A stretch of 52,582 nucleotides of DNA, from the NCBI GenBank assembly GCA_009780855.1, contig WQZG01000013.1, positions 1-52,582 of the forward strand. The letters run 5' to 3'. Below, piece by piece: positions 7,184 to 15,664 of the stretch (the stretch's first letter is position 1; each line of letters opens with the position of its first letter). This DNA is from Treponema sp. Lineage in GTDB: Bacteria; Spirochaetota; Spirochaetia; Treponematales; Breznakiellaceae. The position numbers were made by a program, and so were the translations under genes. The notes under the pieces were generated by a model. The model worked only from the letters and a program-made list of their open reading frames with translations. It did not search any database and was not told the origin of the DNA.

Positions 7184-8317
7184 TTACCAGGTACCGCCCA
7201 ATTCACTTGAAGGAATATCGCTTACATTGCTAACCCATGCCTTTAAGGTTCCGTTATTGAAATTTCCGGTAACTGTTATGGTGTACATTTTGTCCCGCTC
7301 TACAGTCAGCGATTGTACGGGTGTATCGTCTGATTCGCTGTTCTGCAGCTCCTTTTCAAAGCCGGTCGGTCCAAAGCCCCAGTTGGATACTGTTACAGAA
7401 TCAGCGTAGCTATTGGTGCCCGGCACCTGCGGCATATCTATCTGGAAGGTTCTTGTGGTCATTATGTTCTCAAGGCCGGTAGCTGTAGCCTGTACCTGGG
7501 TACCCTGGACAAACCTGATCCCGCCGCTGGTTGTTTGGTTGTTGACATATACCCAGGCTGAACCTGAGGTAAATGTGGTTGCCTGCAGAAGGTTTTTCAA
7601 ATTCATTGTTGCTGAAGTTACTCCTTCGCCAAAGGAATAAGTCTGGAACCACGCATAACCTGTTCCGCTGCCCTGCGGATATGTTGTTTCTACCAGATCA
7701 CGGAAGGTATTGTAGCGTTTAAAAACCGGGAAAATATTGTAGTTTCCGTCCTGGAGCCTGAGTGTGGTATCAAGAATACCGGCAGGGGCGTAACCAATGG
7801 TCTCACCTGCCGGGCCGTTGAGGCGTAATTCAACATTTATCGAAGTGGAGGCGTTTATGATATGAAAATCGTTGTTTCCTCCAAGGCCGTCGGCGATTTC
7901 GTACACTGCGCTGTTGTCGCCGCTGTTATTATAAAAAACATATACGCGGGTAAAAGGCATATTTTTAAGGGAGCTAAGGCTGTTTTTATTCGCGTTGTAC
8001 TGGGATTCGGTTAAGAGAATAAGAGGAAAGTCTTCAGTCTTGTTAAACAAACTCGTATTTTTGGGTAAGCCGTGGTTCTGCGCGTGGGCCGGGATACCGC
8101 CTATCAGCGCGCTGGAAACCAGGTCCCCCTTAAACGCAATGAGCCGTTCGCCGGTGTTGTTTCTTACCAGGATCGAATAATTGGTGTTATGGCTGGTAAA
8201 ATCCACATTATCGGTATTGTTGTTCGACGAGCCTGTTAATAAATTACAGGAAAACAACAGGATAGCTGCGGTAAAAACGAGGGCAAACAACGCTGCTTTT
8301 TCTGGGCTCTTTTTCAT
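7184..8317 (-). CDS. Lipoprotein of unknown function, 377 aa
   Basis: The ATG at 8315-8317 is preceded by AGGAG at five bases, so I prefer it to an ATG 12 codons upstream that has no ribosome binding site. Residues 1-25 form a lipoprotein signal ending in LLFSC. The mature protein (about 350 residues) is beta-rich, with several W/Y-G patches and a C-terminal segment (KMYTITVTGNF, KAWVSNV) that looks like a small beta-sandwich. I see no catalytic motif. It is transcribed away from the XRE-type regulator at 8436, and the shared intergenic region carries repeated operator-like sites, so it is probably that regulator's target. Its orientation and the weak hairpin downstream suggest co-transcription with the Fn3 surface lipoprotein. 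Confidence 0.75.
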   Translation of the reverse strand: MKKSPEKAALFALVFTAAILLFSCNLLTGSSNNNTDNVDFTSHNTNYSILVRNNTGERLIAFKGDLVSSALIGGIPAHAQNHGLPKNTSLFNKTEDFPLILLTESQYNANKNSLSSLKNMPFTRVYVFYNNSGDNSAVYEIADGLGGNNDFHIINASTSINVELRLNGPAGETIGYAPAGILDTTLRLQDGNYNIFPVFKRYNTFRDLVETTYPQGSGTGYAWFQTYSFGEGVTSATMNLKNLLQATTFTSGSAWVYVNNQTTSGGIRFVQGTQVQATATGLENIMTTRTFQIDMPQVPGTNSYADSVTVSNWGFGPTGFEKELQNSESDDTPVQSLTVERDKMYTITVTGNFNNGTLKAWVSNVSDIPSSELGGTW

Positions 8318-8348
8318 AAAAACTCCTAATTTCCCAAAAATAATAAAA

Positions 8349-8422
8349 TACATAATAATGTATATTAGCTAATATACTACATAATAATGTATTTATCAAT
8401 AAATCAATGACATAATTATGAT
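8349..8422. promoter_or_regulatory. Divergent control region with three repeated operator-like sites and a perfect palindrome
   Basis: Three near-identical two-fold symmetric sites lie here: TACATAATAATGTA at 8349-8362 and again at 8378-8391, and GACATAATTATGAT at 8409-8422. Centre-to-centre distances are about 29 and 31 bp, close to three helical turns, so bound proteins would lie on the same face. Between the first two is a perfect 16-bp palindrome, TATATTAGCTAATATA (8361-8376). Its AT-rich hexamers could also act as -10 elements for both directions. The third site ends 14 bp before the regulator's ATG, which suggests autoregulation by the adjacent HTH protein. Confidence 0.6.
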
Positions 8423-8435
8423 ATTTTTTGGAAAT

Positions 8436-8810
8436 ATGTCAGATTTTTCAAAGCGGTTACGCTCTGAAATCGAGTATGTAGGTTATAATCAGAAAGAGTT
8501 TGCCGCAAAAACAGGCATCAAAAAGCGGGCTTTAGATGCTTATCTGGGACCTCAAGAATCCATGCCGCCCGCGGATATTGCTGTAAAGATGGCTTCGGTT
8601 CTCGGTCTTTCGGTTGAATATTTGGTAACCGGTAAGGAGTACCGGCAATCTGTAGATATTTCCGGCTATATAAAATTCAGAGATATATTGGATGATTTGG
8701 CGGTTTTACCTGAAGAAATTCTGGAACTTGTGAGGGTAATGATAAAAGCAGCAGCTAATAATGAACGCAAAAAAAAACCGGAGACTTCGAAGCAGCCTCC
8801 GGTATTATGA
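8436..8810 (+). CDS. XRE-family helix-turn-helix transcriptional regulator, 124 aa
   Basis: Residues 5-65 form a Cro/C1-type helix-turn-helix domain. RLRSEIEYVGYNQKEFAAKTG is the first helix pair, ALDAYLG precedes the recognition region, and IAVKMASVLGLSVEYLVTG is the typical closing helix of this family. The C-terminal ~55 residues (ILDDLAVLPEEILELVRVMI) look like a helical dimerisation segment. I start at ATG 8436, because the upstream ATG at 8418 falls inside the third operator-like repeat. The gene is divergent from the lipoprotein at 8317. Its last codons (KKKPETSKQPPVL) are encoded by DNA that also forms the terminator of the convergent oxidoreductase gene. It probably represses itself and its divergent neighbour. 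Confidence 0.85.
   Translation: MSDFSKRLRSEIEYVGYNQKEFAAKTGIKKRALDAYLGPQESMPPADIAVKMASVLGLSVEYLVTGKEYRQSVDISGYIKFRDILDDLAVLPEEILELVRVMIKAAANNERKKKPETSKQPPVL
8770..8802 (-). terminator. Rho-independent terminator of the FAD oxidoreductase operon, inside the XRE gene 3' end
   Basis: Read on the minus strand, CCGGAG (upstream arm) pairs with CTCCGG across a 13-base loop and is followed by eight T residues (8777-8770). That is a textbook intrinsic terminator about 40 bases downstream of the oxidoreductase stop codon. It lies entirely within the last codons of the convergent regulator gene. Confidence 0.7.
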
Positions 8811-8842
8811 ATTTGATTAATCCAATCCCTTCACCTTCATCC

Positions 8843-10225
8843 TCACCTGTAATCCGTCTCCCCGTCAAACCAGACATTGCCCAGCTTGAGCGCGTCGTAC
8901 AGCTGCCTGTACGGCAATTCGCGGGTGCTGCCGATGTTGTTTTTGGCGCAGAGGGCCGCAGCGGTTCCGGAGGCCTGGCCCATCGCCATGCATGAGACTG
9001 TGTTGCGCGTTGACATGTGGGCTTCGTGGTTCGAAGTGATCATCATGCCTATGGCAAAGAGGTTGTCCAGTCCTTTTACGAGCATGGTGCGGTAGGGCAT
9101 GCCGAAGGTTTTGCCGCCCTTTATCTGTATGCGCGGCGCGGAGTCGTGGAAACCGTAGGAAAATACTTCATCGGGGAAGTGAACGGCGTTTACGATTTCG
9201 TCCAGGGATATGTCGTAATCGCATTCTATGCACCGGGCGCGCCGTATTGTAATGGCGGGGGCGGTCCTGGCGATAAAGGCGTTTGCCGCGCCGGGTATGG
9301 TTTTCCTGATGATATCTATCGCGCCCTGCTGGCGGCGGCGCAGTTCCAGTTCCGCGTCGGATAATGCGGCTCTGTCGGTCGGCGAAACTTCCATCTTGAA
9401 ATTAATCTTGATGAACATTAAGTAATTGTCGTGGACCGTGGTGGTCACTGCGTGCATGCCCAGGTCTTTGATTGACTGGCCAAGACTGGCGTCAATTTTT
9501 GACCAGGCGCCGGCAACGCGGATTATCTGGTTGGTTCTGCCGCTGCGCGGGCCGCGCCCGTATTCAAAGAGAGCTCCCGATTCCTTTAAGAAGTCAAAAT
9601 ATTTGTCTATGTCCACCCCGCCTACGCCCATGCTGTTTACAACAGCGTAGTCATTTGGTTCGGTAAATAAGGCTCCGGAGCGCGCGCAGATATCGCCGAA
9701 ACCTGTGGCGTCAATAAACATTTTACCCATTACAGCTTCGCAGCCCTGATGGCTTTCCGCGACGATCCCTTTGACGCTCTGCCCTTCCTTAATTACATCA
9801 ACCGCGCGGGTGTTCAGCATTGTAGTTACTCCGGCGTCGCGCAGCATGCAATGGGCCATATACTTATACATTTCCACATCAACGCATAAGGTATCGTTAT
9901 CGTAGTCAAACCGCATTACCGTATCGTTATGCCCGGAGCAGCCGCCGGCCTGGTATAAAAGCTGAATAAATTCCTCCGGAATTCCCCGCACTACTTTGCG
10001 CTTTTCCACATTAAAAGCTCTCCACAGATTATAAAAACTGTGGAGACCGCAGCCGCCTTCTACTGCAATACCGCCGGCATAACCTTTGCTTTCGATAAGG
10101 GCAGTCTTTGCGCCGCCCCGCGCAGCGGCAACAGCGGCAAATAATCCGGCGGTTCCTCCACCGGCTACCACCACATCGAATTGGCTGGCGGGGATCTTTT
10201 GTTCGGGCCGTGTTACAAATTCCAT
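8843..10225 (-). CDS. FAD-dependent oxidoreductase (FAD_oxidored type), 460 aa
   Basis: Near the N-terminus is an FAD-binding Rossmann motif, VVVAGGGTAGLFAAVAAARG (about residues 18-37). The acidic end of the second strand follows (ALIESKGYAGG), and a DATGFGDICARSGA motif in the middle is typical of the second dinucleotide signature of this superfamily. The length (460) is normal for FAD_oxidored family members. No signal peptide is present, so it is probably cytoplasmic. The substrate cannot be read from sequence. The start has AGGAG seven bases upstream, and a 16-bp palindrome lies in the short gap to guaA. The gene is last in a minus-strand cluster and ends in a strong terminator. Confidence 0.8.
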   Translation of the reverse strand: MEFVTRPEQKIPASQFDVVVAGGGTAGLFAAVAAARGGAKTALIESKGYAGGIAVEGGCGLHSFYNLWRAFNVEKRKVVRGIPEEFIQLLYQAGGCSGHNDTVMRFDYDNDTLCVDVEMYKYMAHCMLRDAGVTTMLNTRAVDVIKEGQSVKGIVAESHQGCEAVMGKMFIDATGFGDICARSGALFTEPNDYAVVNSMGVGGVDIDKYFDFLKESGALFEYGRGPRSGRTNQIIRVAGAWSKIDASLGQSIKDLGMHAVTTTVHDNYLMFIKINFKMEVSPTDRAALSDAELELRRRQQGAIDIIRKTIPGAANAFIARTAPAITIRRARCIECDYDISLDEIVNAVHFPDEVFSYGFHDSAPRIQIKGGKTFGMPYRTMLVKGLDNLFAIGMMITSNHEAHMSTRNTVSCMAMGQASGTAAALCAKNNIGSTRELPYRQLYDALKLGNVWFDGETDYR

Positions 10226-10239
10226 TTTACTGCTCCTGT

Positions 10240-10255
10240 AGGTGATTTATCACCT
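10240..10255 (-). promoter_or_regulatory. Palindrome in the leader of the FAD oxidoreductase
   Basis: AGGTGAT-TT-ATCACCT is a perfect 7-bp inverted repeat. It lies in the 59-base gap after guaA, just upstream of the oxidoreductase ribosome binding site. It could be an operator or an RNA hairpin that separates guaA expression from that of the oxidoreductase. Confidence 0.4.
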
Positions 10256-10284
10256 CTCAATTGCGTTATCACTATTCAATCGTA

Positions 10285-12000
10285 TTATTCCCACTCAATT
10301 GTGGCGGGAGGCTTGTTCGAAATATCGTAGGCTACCCGTCCGATTTCCTTTACGTTTGCAGTAATAAGCCGCGAAATTTCCAGCAGGTCTTTAGTCTCAA
10401 ACGGGTATACTTCGGCGGTCATGGCATCGGTGCTGTTAATCGCGCGCAGGGCAAGCACATGGGTGTATACGCGTTTGCTCCCTTCTACGCCGACGGATTT
10501 TATCGGGAGCAGCACAGCAAAGGCCTGCCAGATTTCATCGTATAAAAATTTCCCGGATTTGGCTTTGCGTTTTTTTAATTCGTTTATAAAAATGGCGTCG
10601 GCTTCCCTTAAAATATCGCATTTTTCTTTGGTCACTTCGCCAAGTATGCGGACGCCAAGTCCGGGCCCGGGGAAGGGGTGCCTCCCGATTACGTCTTTGC
10701 CCAGTCCAAGGAAACTTCCCAGTATGCGGACTTCATCCTTGTATAATTTTTCAAGCGGTTCAACAACACGGCCTGCCCTGCGTTTGGCGTCAACCAGAGG
10801 GCTGCCGACATTGTGATGGCTTTTTACCAGTGCCCCGTTTAATTCGGCGCGGCCGCTTTCGATTATGTCCGGGTAAATCGTGCCCTGGGCCATAAAAGTA
10901 GTTTCGGGCAGGCCGATTCGGGCGGTTTCCCTTTCCTGGATTGTAATATACAAATCCCCGATTATTTTACGTTTTGCTTCCGGATCAACAGCGCCCTTAA
11001 GTGCAGCAAGAAATTCATTCTCGCAGTTCAGAATGTGAAGGTGCCTGGCACCAAGCCGCTCCAGGGTTTCCTTGACGCTTTTGGTTTCATCTTTGCGCAT
11101 AAGACCGGTATCCATGTACATTAAATGAACCTGGTCGGGATTAAGCGCTTTAAGCAGAAGGGCCCCTGTTACAGTTGAATCAACTCCGCCGGAGATTAGG
11201 AGCAGCACCGGTTCTTTGCCGACTTTTTTTGCCAGGGAAGAACAGATTTCATTAACATACTGTTCCATTGTCCAGCCGGGCGCGCTTTGGCAAACGCCGA
11301 AGACAAAACCCGCCAGAATCTCAAGCCCCCTGTCGCAGCCGGCGGCTTCCGGGTGGAACTGCAGGCCGATTATGGGTTTGGTCTCGTGAACGATAACCGA
11401 GGGACATCCGCTGACACTTTCAGCGTACTGCCTGAAGCCTTTGGGTATCCGCTCAACCTTATCACCGTGCGCCATATACGAAATAAATGACCATTCACCG
11501 GCCGCACAGACACCATTCGCTGACGCGCCGGCACCGCGGACCGCGCCTTTTTTTATTTGATCCAGTGAATAGTTGTCAAAACCTGTAAAAAACCGCCCGA
11601 CTTTTTCGCGATCAAACACAGGATCTGCTGGGGCGGGAAACTTCCCTTTTACCTCTACCCTGCCCTCTTCCCTCTGCGGCATCGCGGCGACCTGGCCGCC
11701 GTGATCTGCGGTAATACGCTGAATACCATAACAGATTCCAAGAATGGGAAGGCCGCAGTCGTAAATTTTTTGATCCGGTACAGGGCCGTTTTTACTGTTA
11801 ACGGATTCCGGAGAGCCGGAAAAAATGATCCCGCGGACCATGTCGCCCTTTGAATCCGGGCGGTTCGGGCCTCCTGGTACAATGGCCGCAAGCGGTGTTG
11901 TACCGGGTATTACTTCTGAATAAACACCGAGCTCGCGTACACGCCGTCCAAGGAGGGCGGTAAGGCGGCTGCCAAAATCGAGTATTATAATTTTATCCAT
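10285..12000 (-). CDS. guaA: GMP synthase (glutamine-hydrolysing)
   Basis: GuaA makes GMP from XMP, ATP and glutamine-derived ammonia in the cytoplasm. Residues 1 to about 230 are a class I glutamine amidotransferase, with the nucleophile motif LGICYGIQ (Cys near 90) and catalytic FHPEA near 217. From about 265 comes the ATP-pyrophosphatase domain with P-loop SGGVDS, then the C-terminal dimerisation domain with the family-typical end PPATIEWE. At 571 residues it is longer than the usual ~515-525. The extra length appears as insertions in the amidotransferase half (around the TTPLAAIVPGGPNRPDSKG and RGAGASANGVCAAGE segments). The opening reads DFGSRLTALLGRR instead of the usual DFGSQ. It lies 45 bases after the EndoQ-helicase gene in the same orientation. 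Confidence 0.95.
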   Translation of the reverse strand: MDKIIILDFGSRLTALLGRRVRELGVYSEVIPGTTPLAAIVPGGPNRPDSKGDMVRGIIFSGSPESVNSKNGPVPDQKIYDCGLPILGICYGIQRITADHGGQVAAMPQREEGRVEVKGKFPAPADPVFDREKVGRFFTGFDNYSLDQIKKGAVRGAGASANGVCAAGEWSFISYMAHGDKVERIPKGFRQYAESVSGCPSVIVHETKPIIGLQFHPEAAGCDRGLEILAGFVFGVCQSAPGWTMEQYVNEICSSLAKKVGKEPVLLLISGGVDSTVTGALLLKALNPDQVHLMYMDTGLMRKDETKSVKETLERLGARHLHILNCENEFLAALKGAVDPEAKRKIIGDLYITIQERETARIGLPETTFMAQGTIYPDIIESGRAELNGALVKSHHNVGSPLVDAKRRAGRVVEPLEKLYKDEVRILGSFLGLGKDVIGRHPFPGPGLGVRILGEVTKEKCDILREADAIFINELKKRKAKSGKFLYDEIWQAFAVLLPIKSVGVEGSKRVYTHVLALRAINSTDAMTAEVYPFETKDLLEISRLITANVKEIGRVAYDISNKPPATIEWE

Positions 12001-12045
12001 GTAAAATTATAACATAAAACAGGGGACAGGGAGTAGATAGATGAT

Positions 12046-15000
12046 CTAGAAGAGCGTCATCTGGGGATCCCGCCTGTAATGCTTTTCTTCATCCAAAAGC
12101 GGGATAATATTTTCCAGGCCGGACAGGAAGCGGCTTGGCTGTGACTTAAGGACGCGTCCCCTTAAGAACCGCGAACCTACGCGCGACAGCCACAGTCCGC
12201 GGCGGGCTCTGGTCATTGCTACGTAAAGAATACGGCGTTCTTCAGCAATATTTTCTTCAGAATTTTTTCTGTCATACAGGGTGAAAGGTATAATTCCTTC
12301 TTCAAGGCCCGGGATAAAAACATGATCGAATTCAAGGCCTTTTGACGCGTGAATGGTCATAACCCTGACACCCTGTGATGGGCCGATTATTCCCAATCCG
12401 CCGGAACCTGCGTCCCCGGCGCTGCTTACAGAAAGGCCGTCCAGCAGGGCCCTGGTGTTCCCAAAAACTTTAGTAAGATATAAAAGCCGGACAACCGCTT
12501 CCCCGGCAGCATCTGTTTCCGCTGCGGAGAATTGGCCTTTTGAAGTCAGGGTTTTCCAGGCGCCCGCTATTTCGTCTGCGGCGCTTTCGGCTGATGCGTT
12601 GCCGTCTGCCCTGTTTCCATCTGCCCGTAAAAAATTTTCTTCCAGATATTTTAATATTGATGCGGCCGGTTCTTCCTGCCACCAGGGGGCCGCGTCAGGC
12701 AATTCAAAAGGGATGCCGTGATCTTTTAACGCCTTGATAACAGGCTCTGCGAGAAAGGCGGCCCTGACAAGAACGGCGCATTCCTGGAGGCTGAAGTTTT
12801 TTTCTCCGTCCGACGCAACGCCTGAATCTTTTGAAAAAAAACTTGTCCCGCCGGCAAGGGAAGCTATTGTACGTGCGATTCCTTCGGCCTCGGATTTTTC
12901 TGTGGAATATTCGCGGCGGTAAAGACTAACCGGAACGGCCCCGGATTCCGCGGTTTTTATTCCTTCCAGGTTTACGCCGGCCAGTTTCCCGGCCGCTTCG
13001 ATGATCGGCTGGCGGCAGCGGAAGCTTTTTAACAGTTCAAACTTTTGCGCCCGCGGATAATCAAATAAAAAGCGATCGATAAAGGCCTTGTCGGATCCGC
13101 GGAATCCGTAGATGGCCTGGTTGGGGTCACCGATGACCCATAATGAAGCGGCGTTTTCATTTCGCGATGCGGCGTTTTCACCGGGTGAAGCACTGTTTTC
13201 ACTTTCAGGCGCCAGAAGTCTCGCAAGAACATATTGGGCAAAATTCAAATCCTGATATTCATCGATAAAAATAAATCTGAGCTTACTCCTGTAATAATCA
13301 AGAATATCTTTTCGCAGGGCCAGCAGCCTGACAGTGCCGGCAATAAGGCCGTCATAGTCAACAAACCCGCCTTCGCGTAATGTGTTTCTGTACTCCGAAT
13401 AAAGCGCCTGATATTTGACGCCGGTTTCCCAAACCGAGGTTTCTGAAACCGAAGTTTCCGGAACCGCGGTATCCAAAGCAGCGGTTTCCACAGCATCCAA
13501 ATCTTTTGGAACAAATTCTCCAATCAGCGAATGTAATGACGCCGGCAGAACACGTGCAAGATCTTCGGCCTTTTCGCCTGGCAGCAGAAGAAACCGTTTG
13601 TGCTCCTCGATGTAATTACCCAGGTTCGCAGGCTGAATTGCCCGCCCGGAATTTTTTCCTGATTTTACGGCGCAGAGTTTTTCAAGAAGTTCTTTTCTTT
13701 GAGCCTCCGAAATTATTTTAAAATTTACCAGCAGGCCGGCTGTCTTATATTGCGCGCGCAAAACAGAAGCGCAAAAAGAATGGAAGGTTGAAACCGCGGG
13801 CGCAGCAGCAGACGACGGCTGTGTAACAGACGACGGCTGTGTAACAGACGACGGCTGCACAACAGACGACGGCTGCGGCAGCAGACGCGATATCCTGGCG
13901 CGCAATTCATCAGCGGCTTTGACGGTAAAACTAAGTGCGAGTATTGACTGCGGGTCAGCGCCGCCGCAAACAAGAGCCGCGATTTTGGCGGCAAGGACCG
14001 CGGTTTTACCAGCGCCCGGTCCGGCGATAATCAGGCAGGTTTTAGCGTTTGATTCAATGATTTTACTTTGATTGGCGTCCGGTCTAAAAAGCGCATTATT
14101 GTTTACCGGTTTTTGCGCAGCTTCCGCAATAACGGGATCGCTGTTTTTAATTTTGCGGATTTTTTGCCCGTGCGCTTTGAAATTTTTAGACTTGATATTA
14201 TTAAAGCTATCATATAACAAACCGCCATTTCCAAAACCATCATTTCCAAATCCCAAACCATCATTTCCAAAAAGCCCGGCGTCGTTTTGCCCCGCAGCCA
14301 TGGTACGGATCACTCCGTACTCGCCGTCATAACCGGGCGAAATAAATACATCGCCGCGGCGCATAAGATCAACGGCCTGCGCCAGATTTTCAACAGGACT
14401 TGAATTCCTGATTTCCTCAATAGGAAGATCCATCAAAATATTAAATTCGCTGCCCGCTTTTTCTATGAGTATTCTGTAAGCGCTTTCAACTTTTTTGGAC
14501 GCGGCGCCGGTTTTTAGCAATTCGCCCAATATTTCCCTTAACGGTATCAGCGAATAATAAGGTTTTTGGTTGGGGCGGCCGCCCGCTGTAAAAACCGCGG
14601 TCTCATCAACATTCCGGTCCGCGAGACTTAGGACCCGGCTCATTACACCCGGCGTAAATTTTTTGCCGCAGACAGGACAAATGCCGCCGCGCTCGGCCGC
14701 TTCTTCCGGGCCCATGCTGACCTTACAGGCCCTGTGGCCGTCGTAATGGTACTTCCCCTCCTGCGGGAAAAATTCGATAGTACCCAGAATATTTGGCAGC
14801 GCAGCGTCAGTTGGCCACGCAGCATCAGTTGGAAACGGAGCGTCAGTTAGCAGCGCAGTGTCAGTTGGCAGCGCAGCGTCCTTTATTAAAAAAGAATTCC
14901 TAAAGGAATTCCAGTTCATTTCCATATCAAAAATTGTAGCCTCGCGCCCGATTTTGTCCGGCGAGTGCGCGTCAGAGTTGGAAACAATGGAAAAACCGTC

Positions 15001-15657
15001 CAGGGACTGGAGCGCCCAGTTCATAGGCGGATTGGAAGACAGCCCGGTCTCCGCCGCGTAAATATGCTGCGAAAGATCCCTGTAACATTCCTGTATGGAA
15101 TCAAAACCGGAATTCGCACCAAGGGCAGAGAACCAGGGAGTCCAGATATGGGCCGGGATCAATATTGAATCCTCACTGGTTTCAAGAAGCATGGCGAGGA
15201 GGTCCCTGGAGTCAATGCCCAGAATCGGCCTCCCGTCGGAGCGGATGTTTCCAATAGATTCAAGACGAACCTGGAAGGCAGCCGCGGATTTAAAATCGGG
15301 AAGAATCACAACATGATGAACTTTGCGGGTTTTACCGCCGTATTTGTAAATGGTGCTGATTTCTCCGGTAAGTACAAAATGCACAGGTTCCCCGCAGGGA
15401 TTGGGAAGTTCATCGGATAAACCGGAGCCGCTGTCAAACTCCCGGCGGACTTTTTCATTTAACTTAAAAAAACCTGACCCGTCTTCTTCCAGCTCATCAC
15501 GCAGTACTTCCAGCCACCCGGGATGGGTGCAGTCTCCGGTGCCCAGCAGCTGTATGCCTTTTATGCGCGCCCATCTGTCCAGATATGACGGGGTCAGTTT
15601 GGGGCTGGTAGCCCTTGAGAAACGCGAATGAATATGAAGGTCTCCGATTACTTTCAT
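12046..15657 (-). CDS. Endonuclease Q-like PHP nuclease fused to a UvrD/PcrA-type helicase, 1203 aa
   Basis: The N-terminal ~430 residues match the endonuclease Q family. A PHP metal site is present (DLHIHSRFS with H8 and H10, then GTGDCTHPGW, LTGEIS, PAHIWTPW, SNSDAH). A zinc finger follows at about 300-345 (CKVSMGPEEA then CPVCGKKF), then ADRN. EndoQ nicks DNA 5' of deaminated bases and abasic sites. From about residue 530 is a complete superfamily 1A helicase: Walker A AGPGAGKT near 545, IDEYQDLN near 800, GDPNQAIYGFRG, TIHASKGLEFDHVF and YVAMTRARRG near 1145. The two halves would couple lesion nicking to strand unwinding. Linkers and helicase insertions contain in-frame tandem repeats. 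It starts 7 bases after the lipoprotein gene's stop and precedes guaA by 45 bases. Confidence 0.9.
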   Translation of the reverse strand: MKVIGDLHIHSRFSRATSPKLTPSYLDRWARIKGIQLLGTGDCTHPGWLEVLRDELEEDGSGFFKLNEKVRREFDSGSGLSDELPNPCGEPVHFVLTGEISTIYKYGGKTRKVHHVVILPDFKSAAAFQVRLESIGNIRSDGRPILGIDSRDLLAMLLETSEDSILIPAHIWTPWFSALGANSGFDSIQECYRDLSQHIYAAETGLSSNPPMNWALQSLDGFSIVSNSDAHSPDKIGREATIFDMEMNWNSFRNSFLIKDAALPTDTALLTDAPFPTDAAWPTDAALPNILGTIEFFPQEGKYHYDGHRACKVSMGPEEAAERGGICPVCGKKFTPGVMSRVLSLADRNVDETAVFTAGGRPNQKPYYSLIPLREILGELLKTGAASKKVESAYRILIEKAGSEFNILMDLPIEEIRNSSPVENLAQAVDLMRRGDVFISPGYDGEYGVIRTMAAGQNDAGLFGNDGLGFGNDGFGNGGLLYDSFNNIKSKNFKAHGQKIRKIKNSDPVIAEAAQKPVNNNALFRPDANQSKIIESNAKTCLIIAGPGAGKTAVLAAKIAALVCGGADPQSILALSFTVKAADELRARISRLLPQPSSVVQPSSVTQPSSVTQPSSAAAPAVSTFHSFCASVLRAQYKTAGLLVNFKIISEAQRKELLEKLCAVKSGKNSGRAIQPANLGNYIEEHKRFLLLPGEKAEDLARVLPASLHSLIGEFVPKDLDAVETAALDTAVPETSVSETSVWETGVKYQALYSEYRNTLREGGFVDYDGLIAGTVRLLALRKDILDYYRSKLRFIFIDEYQDLNFAQYVLARLLAPESENSASPGENAASRNENAASLWVIGDPNQAIYGFRGSDKAFIDRFLFDYPRAQKFELLKSFRCRQPIIEAAGKLAGVNLEGIKTAESGAVPVSLYRREYSTEKSEAEGIARTIASLAGGTSFFSKDSGVASDGEKNFSLQECAVLVRAAFLAEPVIKALKDHGIPFELPDAAPWWQEEPAASILKYLEENFLRADGNRADGNASAESAADEIAGAWKTLTSKGQFSAAETDAAGEAVVRLLYLTKVFGNTRALLDGLSVSSAGDAGSGGLGIIGPSQGVRVMTIHASKGLEFDHVFIPGLEEGIIPFTLYDRKNSEENIAEERRILYVAMTRARRGLWLSRVGSRFLRGRVLKSQPSRFLSGLENIIPLLDEEKHYRRDPQMTLF
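13809..13880. repeat. 18-bp minisatellite, four copies, inside the helicase domain
   Basis: Four consecutive 18-bp units, CAGACGACGGCTGTGTAA and variants, encode on the minus strand repeats of the type QPSSVT between helicase motifs Ia and Ib. The unit is a multiple of three, so copy-number change would keep the frame. Confidence 0.85.
14225..14272. repeat. Imperfect 15/21-bp repeat in the EndoQ-helicase linker
   Basis: Three copies of CATTTCCAAA-CCAT-type units encode the glycine/phenylalanine-rich linker GNDGLGFGNDGFGNGG between the nuclease and helicase halves. Confidence 0.6.
14801..14880. repeat. 18-bp minisatellite, 4.4 copies, inside the EndoQ half
   Basis: Units such as GCAGCGTCAGTTGGCCAC repeat at 18-bp intervals (14801, 14819, 14837, 14855, plus a partial copy). 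On the minus strand they encode TDAALP/TDTALL-type repeats, inserted between the PHP core and the zinc finger. Confidence 0.85.
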
Positions 15658-15664
15658 CCCGCGA

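Noticed and set aside
13809..14880. Regularly spaced repeats as a possible CRISPR array
   Set aside because: Units are directly adjacent (18 bp, no spacers) and in frame with the helicase gene.
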